Position numbers and translations under genes: made by a program | The notes under the pieces: model-generated | Told to the model about the DNA's origin: nothing | Seen by the model: only the letters and a program-made list of their open reading frames with translations | The model's database searches: none | Assembly: GCF_005239225.2 (NCBI RefSeq) | Contig: NC_133291.1 | Coordinates: 14,221,654 to 14,285,653, forward strand | Reading direction: 5' to 3' | Length of the DNA stretch: 64,000 bases | From: Populus alba | Taxonomy: Eukaryota > Streptophyta > Magnoliopsida > Malpighiales > Salicaceae | In this document: one piece after another, positions 58,843 to 64,000 of the stretch | Position numbering within the stretch: position 1 is the first letter of the stretch | Layout: each line of letters begins with the position of its first letter

Positions 58843-59510
58843 TGAAGATTTGTTATCTTATTTAGGTTGGATTTGTAGTTAAACCAAATAAAATATTATC
58901 TCGGTTAAGTTTTAAAAACTTGGTTAATTCAATAAATTTTAACAGGTCAATAAATTTTATTCTAAATATGTGTTGGTGAAGACAACATAAATTAAGTAGA
59001 TATTTTTAAATATATAATATTTCTTTTAGAGTGTGGTTGGCCTAACTTTAAATCTATTTTTATTAAAAATAATAATTAGTTGTGGTTAAGTTAAAATTTA
59101 CTCAATCTCTTAATTTAACAAGGGCACCTACTTATTCTTAAAAAAAAAAAAAAGAAGAAGAAATTAATCCAAACATGGCACCTACTCACAAATTGTTGTC
59201 TTTTATCTATTTTTTATTTTATTTATTATCCTTCCAAATATTCATGCAAGGAAAAGAAAACGGAAATGTCCTATCAAAACGAAAATGTATTTTTAACTCT
59301 CGAGAAAAAATAAAAATTAGGAGATTGAATGCATTTCTTTCTTCTTTCTAATTGCTGGTAGCAATTCCATCCACGCATCAAGTTTATTGATAACTTATTG
59401 GAGTCACACAAAGAAACATCATCTCCTTGATTGTGATGTATGTTAAATCATAGTCATTAAGCACGATTTGATTAAGAGGATTGATCCAAAAAAAGCTGAG
59501 GATTTGTTAT

Positions 59511-59678
59511 TTTTTTTAATTAATATAGGTGTCCGAACTAGCTTGTACGTATCTTAACTAATTCTATAAATCCTGAAGTTAATAACCATGTAAGTCTCTA
59601 ATAGCTCTAAGAGGATTCGAACTCGTGATCATTAAGAAGCAAACTCAAAGCCTTAATAGTTGAGTTGCCTCTTAGGGT
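59511..59678 (-). mobile_element. SINE in repeat unit 3
   Basis: Identical in structure to the unit 2 copy, with flanking duplications at 59497-59510 and 59679-59692. It was copied by the tandem duplication, not by separate insertion. Confidence 0.78.
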
Positions 59679-59997
59679 TGAAGATTTGTTATCTTATTTA
59701 GGTTGGATTTGTAGTTAAACCAAATAAAATATTATCTCGGTTAAGTTTTAAAAACTTGGTTAATTCAATAAATTTTAACAGGTCAATATATATAAAAAAT
59801 AATAAAATAAACAAAACATAATCAATTTATTTTAAATAATTGTTCTAGTTCATGGTTTGACCTGGTAATCTAATAATACATGATCCTTTCTAGAATAGAT
59901 TTTAAATTGAATCAGACAATTATGCATAGAATATTTGGCCAACATCATATTTTATTTTCATTACACTTGCTAGTATGTATTTGATAAAAAAAATTTG

Positions 59998-60219
59998 GTG
60001 TGTGTTTGATAATGTGGTGCACAATAATTTTTAAGAATGATTCTTAGTAAAAAAAAAAAACATTAAAAATGATATTTTTATTTTTATTTTTTTAAATTAA
60101 CATATCAAAAACATAAAAGAAAACCTAAAAATACTTCAATTTAATGTTTTCTAGACAAAAAATAATTTAAAAAGTATTTTAAAAATAGTAAAAGCTACCA
60201 CAATATTAAACAAACATTT
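59998..60219. mobile_element. Harbinger-type MITE
   Basis: The left end gtgtgtgtttgataatgtgg and right end agctaccacaatattaaacaaacat are imperfect inverted repeats with an AT-rich interior, like the other short elements here. Confidence 0.55.
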
Positions 60220-61248
60220 AATTTGGAATTTAATTTTCAAACTTTGATTTGCATCTAAAATCATGGTTTAAAAAAAAAAACATCAAATGATACCCTTTTG
60301 AAAATCAAGTTCATAAAACTATAGTTCTAAATGGATAATGAAATAATCATAAACTTATTCTTCTTTATTTATATGGCAAATTTAACCATGACAACCAAAA
60401 GGCATAGAGTGTCCCTAATTCATATAGTTGGAGAAACCGAGAAAGCACCTATTAATCTTTAATCTTTGTTACCCGGGGAAAAGTTTTACCCAATGCAAAC
60501 ATGTTTTTAATAAAATTAATGTAATAATTTAGTAAAAATAGTGAGATAATTATAATTGTTAAATCTAGCCTGGTCTAACATATTGATGTGGAAACAGAAA
60601 TTTACAATCTGATTTAATTTAAATTTTTAATTAAATTAAATAAGATATTAATTTAACAGAACTCGTTAAATCCAACTAAATTTTTGATAATCTAGCTAAC
60701 CTAAACAAACTGAATCTACCTCACCTATAAAAATCAAAATAGGATCCTTTTAATAAAAACAATTGATGTAGATACCAGGTACTTTATCTATGTCAGCTTT
60801 TGAGAAATTATATTATTTTAATCTAAATATGGGTCAAATTCAAAGTTTTGATAAACACAAAATCTACACTCTTGACTCATAATTTAATTTAAATATAGCT
60901 AAAAGTATTTAGTTGCCTATTTTCTGAGAAACAACAAGCCCAAAGATTTATAGCTCAAGGAGGAAATTGTTTTTTTTTTTTTAAAAAAAAAATATTAGAA
61001 AACAACATGATACACGTGAAATGTTCCTTCCACTTTTCAGAACTTACGCTTTGTTTTTGTTCAGAAGGGAACATGATACACATTCCAACTATTTTTCCTT
61101 TTCTTTTTTCTTTTTTGCAATCTTTTTAGTTGAATTTGATAGTCGGAAGCATCGGAAAGCAAGTGAAAAATACATGGGAGTGTGAATTGGAAAATGAGAC
61201 TGACTGATGAGACTTGGACCCTCCGCCCGCCGTAGCCCCTCCTTACTT

Positions 61249-61269
61249 GGTGGGGGTTATGCCCCCACC
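61249..61269. repeat. GC-rich hairpin in AT-rich DNA
   Basis: The arms ggtggggg and cccccacc are perfect around a ttatg loop. The hairpin sits in an island of about 80 bp, unusually rich in G+C (61210-61290), with ccgcccgccgtagcccctcc just upstream. Confidence 0.75.
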
Positions 61270-62193
61270 TTTCATAGGGTAGGTGGGAGTCTAATTTCAA
61301 TATTTTTATTGGACTTTTAATCATGCTTTTAAAAACAGGTAGGACTGATAAGATTTTTTTTAAATAAAAAATTTAAGTGATTCGGTAAAACTCAGTTAGA
61401 AAGCAGGTAATAACATATTAACTATTTATTTATTTAATTAAAATAATATTATTTTGATTTATAAAAAAATTAAGGTTAACCTAAATCTTGGACTGGGTTC
61501 ACCATTATGTTGAGTTAAATTTTTTTTTTGATCAGATAAAAAATTAACTTAATAATATGGTTAATTTGGGCCTAATCTAGTTAAAACTGGCTCTTAACTT
61601 AATAATATTTTTTTAAAAAAAAATTTTGGCTAAAAAATATTATTTTAATTTTGATTTTTTTTAATTTTTATTTAATCTGGATTTATTCTTCTAACCTGTG
61701 TTTTAAATATAATTCTTTTTCTATACCGGGTTGGACTTTACATTTAGGCCATGGATTTGTCTTTTTTTGGAAAATAAAATTGTAATGCTATTAGTCACTA
61801 TAACAATCATTATAGGAATTAAAATGATGTAATTATACTTTGAATTTGATATGGAATTATAAGGGTAGCTTATCACCTCCATTAATTGTGTTTGACATAA
61901 TTTATAAAGGAGCTGAAATTTTTAAGGAGGGTAATATTTAACTTTAAAAAAGAGGTTAAATTTTTTTATTTTTATTTTTATTTTTGTGCCTTTCTCTTCG
62001 ATTTGTAAATTTAATATTGATTTTTTTCTTTTAAAATACTTATTTCAGACTACAAGTATAATATTATATATTTTTTTTTTTATAACAATTCTTAATTTAA
62101 ATATTAATTTGATTTATATTAAAATTTAGTCACTTATTATTTTTAAATGGCTCACCCAAACAAATTTAGGCATTGAGGATAGCCGACCCCACA

Positions 62194-62654
62194 ATGGCTG
62201 AGCTACCACAACAAGCACCAACATCTCCATTTCCACCACCTCGTCAGCAACCGCTTCACCAGAGCGATGCAGATGAGGATGATGACAACGTTAAGCAACT
62301 CAAACAATGCTCCTCTCTCTACCTATCCCTACAGGTATTATGTCCCGCTAAATTAAGAAAAAAGGAAAGGCTCTAAAACCCTAAACCCAGCAAGGGCATT
62401 TCTCAGTCACTGATTTGAATAAACTTTTTTTTTTTTTTTTCCTTTTGCTTATAATTTTCAGGATTGCCTTGTTAATTCCAATAGAAACTGGAAATCTTGC
62501 CAAAAGGGTATATGCTAAACTTTATTTGTTGTTCGGGGTTGCATCGTTGCTCATGAACAAGTGCTGACACTCGTCCTGCTTGTTAAAATGTTTCACAGAA
62601 ATTCAAGCTTTGAAGGCATGCAATGAGAGGATGAAGAATGACAAGGGGAAGTGA
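62194..62654 (+). CDS. Twin CX9C mitochondrial protein (COA4/CMC-like)
   Basis: Three exons, 62194-62334, 62462-62507 and 62599-62654, give 80 residues in phase. The N-terminus is Pro/Gln-rich and then acidic (DADEDDDN). Two CX9C pairs follow: Cys39-Cys49 and Cys60-Cys70, in QCSSLYLSLQDC and CQKEIQALKAC, separated by LVNSNRNWKS. This is the CHCH fold of small intermembrane-space proteins oxidised by Mia40, many of which act in cytochrome c oxidase assembly. The spacing and DC..NxNWxxC signature suggest the COA4/CMC group; the exact orthology is inferred. The middle exon is only 46 bp and carries Cys49 and Cys60, so skipping it would destroy the fold and shift the frame. Confidence 0.85.
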
Positions 62655-63302
62655 AGATTCGTCACTCAGAAGCTCCAAAACCGTGGCTAACTCTCGGCTC
62701 ACAATAAACTCTCCCTTGACTTCAGCATTCATAACTCTCCGATTGGCAATTTTTGTAATACATTGGATTACAGTAACCATTTGAGCTATTCAAGAATTTT
62801 GGAATGCTTCTCGTATTGGGATTCAATCGAAAAGAAATATAACATTTGCTTCCCTTGGTTCACAGTGGTATCATACAGTAGTTTATTGTTTCCAATAAAT
62901 AGGCAAGTAAGAGATGAGAAAATACTTGTGTTGTGCAGCAGAGATAAATGGGCACTGGGAATTACGTGTTAATTATTTGGACTCCATACTTTATCAGCTT
63001 GTAGGCTTGCAAAAGAAGAGAAGAAATTGATAGAAGAAAAAACAGTTATTCTAATTAGCAAGTGTGTTTCTAGGATTGACTCTCTGCTGTTTCCTTTTTT
63101 ATGCCACCAGTTAACATCTTAATTGGCTCTTCAAGTCCTTGTTGCTTCAAGACGATAGATGCAGATGCTCCTTGGCAATCAAAGTAATGCCTGCCCTTTC
63201 TTCTCTATTGAAGATGGTCATGGTGGACAATCTTCATGTTCATTCCGGTATGTTTGTCCAATCCTCGCCCCACATACGCAATTGAGAATCATTGTTTTTC
63301 TT

Positions 63303-63334
<32 letters not shown>

Positions 63335-63826
63335 GCCCCTCCTCTCTCTGAGAAATCATCATAATTTGAGGCATTTTGGTGACTGTCAAAAACTGCTCTG
63401 AGTCTTTAGAAACCATGATTTCTGAGACGGACATAACCATTTGTTGAATAAAAACCCTTAGCTTGGAAGGGATGCGTAGGCAATTCCATCTCATTGCCCG
63501 CATGCCCAGGAAAAAGTAGATTATTTTGATGGAAAAAATGGAGATCCTTTTAAAAAGCCTTGTATCTAGAAATTTATTCACCAAGTTCCTAATAAAATAG
63601 GATGCCATATCATGTACTTTTACACAACAACCCCTCAGAGGAAGGGCCAACAAGGGCGACAATAGATAAAAGAAATGGAGGCTTGGGCTGGGATTTGATA
63701 TTTCTCATATTTCACTCCTTATTTCACATATTGTTTTTTGTGCTTAGACTGGTTTTGGTGGCAGGCAAAGGGGCTGGGTTTACAGTAGAAATTGAAAGCC
63801 TTTATTAATTAACTCCAGAGAGGAGA
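62655..63826. other. Intergenic region between the CX9C gene and the MSRB fragment
   Basis: Should include the 3'UTR of the CX9C gene. No other gene is supported; a 140-codon minus frame here runs through the TC repeat and has no family resemblance. Confidence 0.45.
63309..63334. repeat. (TC)13 microsatellite
   Basis: Thirteen uninterrupted TC units followed by gcccctcctctctctg. Confidence 0.95.
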
Positions 63827-64000
63827 TCACTGAGAAGAAACAAACTTGATAGAGATGCTGTTGACACAATGGCGTTCGTCTGTTGGAGTCTTGTGACCCT
63901 CGCCCTTGAATACATGACCCAGATGCCCCCACAGGCTGCGCATGTGATCTCAGTTCTCCTCCCATCAGGGTCCGGCTGAAACTCAAAAGAAGAAGAAGAA
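63827..64000 (-). pseudogene. Methionine sulfoxide reductase B 3' end, frameshifted and partial
   Basis: The minus strand reads [19 protein letters not shown] in one frame and then [10 protein letters not shown]...[15 protein letters not shown] to a TGA at 63827 in another. Together they match the C-terminal third of MSRB enzymes, which reduce methionine-R-sulfoxide. CAAC is part of the zinc site, and RHCVNS holds the catalytic Cys. The frame breaks in a run of five C (63926-63930 on the plus strand), where one more base would restore it. Either the copy is a pseudogene or the run carries a sequencing error. The rest of the gene lies beyond the window. Confidence 0.75.

Larger units (their letters stand above)
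57371..59786. repeat. Tandem triplication of a roughly 0.84 kb unit
   Basis: Three head-to-tail copies start with tctaaatatgtgttgg at 57371, 58124 and 58961. Copies 2 and 3 are almost identical over about 830 bp. Copy 1 is 84 bp shorter because of two internal gaps: about 17 bp near 57876, and about 67 bp inside the SINE. Point differences are very few (for example caccatctcc against catcatctcc, and A-run lengths). The high identity points to recent unequal exchange. There is no coding capacity; each unit carries one SINE. Confidence 0.93.
59787..62193. other. AT-rich intergenic DNA
   Basis: Holds one MITE (59998-60219) and one GC-rich hairpin (61249-61269). No coding gene is recognised. Confidence 0.4.

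Noticed and set aside
57371..59786. CRISPR-like or satellite array
   Set aside because: Only three units of about 0.8 kb with continuous identity; it is a segmental tandem duplication in plant DNA.
63240..63662. 140-codon minus-strand frame
   Set aside because: No ATG-anchored family match, and the end is an Arg-Glu run produced by the TC repeat.

Overview
The window looks like nuclear DNA of a eudicot tree, most likely Salicaceae (Populus or Salix). The reasons are small exons with AT-rich GT-AG introns, long AT-rich intergenic DNA, tRNA-derived SINEs, and many short inverted-repeat elements ending in GAGTGTGTTTGG-like sequences, which are typical of poplar. The genus is inferred, not proven. 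All exon models were built by eye from reading frames, splice sites and remembered family sequences.

Layout. 134-4103 (+) is the 3' part of a two-domain NSH3-type nucleoside hydrolase gene. It converges on an AHP1-type histidine phosphotransfer gene at 4860-6136 (-). 6-10 kb is AT-rich and holds a Harbinger-type MITE, a SINE with clear target-site duplications, and an orphan promoter-like stretch with two G-boxes. 10277-13228 (-) is a prolyl 4-hydroxylase with a C-terminal ShK domain. 13.5-15.1 kb is a diverged AT-rich repeat.

16.2-25.8 kb is the most informative region. A receptor-like cytoplasmic kinase gene of the RBK (ROP-binding kinase, RLCK-VI) type has been split by a 7.36 kb PIF/Harbinger element with a TAA/TTA target duplication. 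Removing the element and one TTA rejoins the coding frame exactly. The element still carries decayed transposase and Myb/trihelix-like genes and seems to hold a nested LTR-like insertion. The kinase gene has since lost its catalytic core and gained a SINE.

25.8-38 kb is gene-poor, with MITEs, SINEs and an 83 bp TC tract. 38310-38957 (+) encodes a small protein with a PNRC-like proline-rich motif. 42047-44069 (-) is a DNase I-like (EEP superfamily) protein with altered catalytic motifs. 45591-47358 (-) is a SpoU/TrmH-type RNA methyltransferase. 47.4-52.4 kb holds hAT-type repeats and a 17 bp-arm perfect palindrome. 52444-56152 (-) is an 888-residue RF298-type RING E3 ligase with a 5'UTR intron. 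57371-59786 is a near-identical tandem triplication of a roughly 0.84 kb unit containing a SINE. 62194-62654 (+) encodes an 80-residue twin CX9C mitochondrial protein. The right edge holds the 3' end of a methionine sulfoxide reductase B sequence with a one-base frameshift.

The genes do not form an operon-like system. The only functional pairing is NSH3 (purine riboside, possibly cytokinin riboside, hydrolysis) beside AHP1 (cytokinin phosphorelay), which may be chance. The region's main story is transposon biology.
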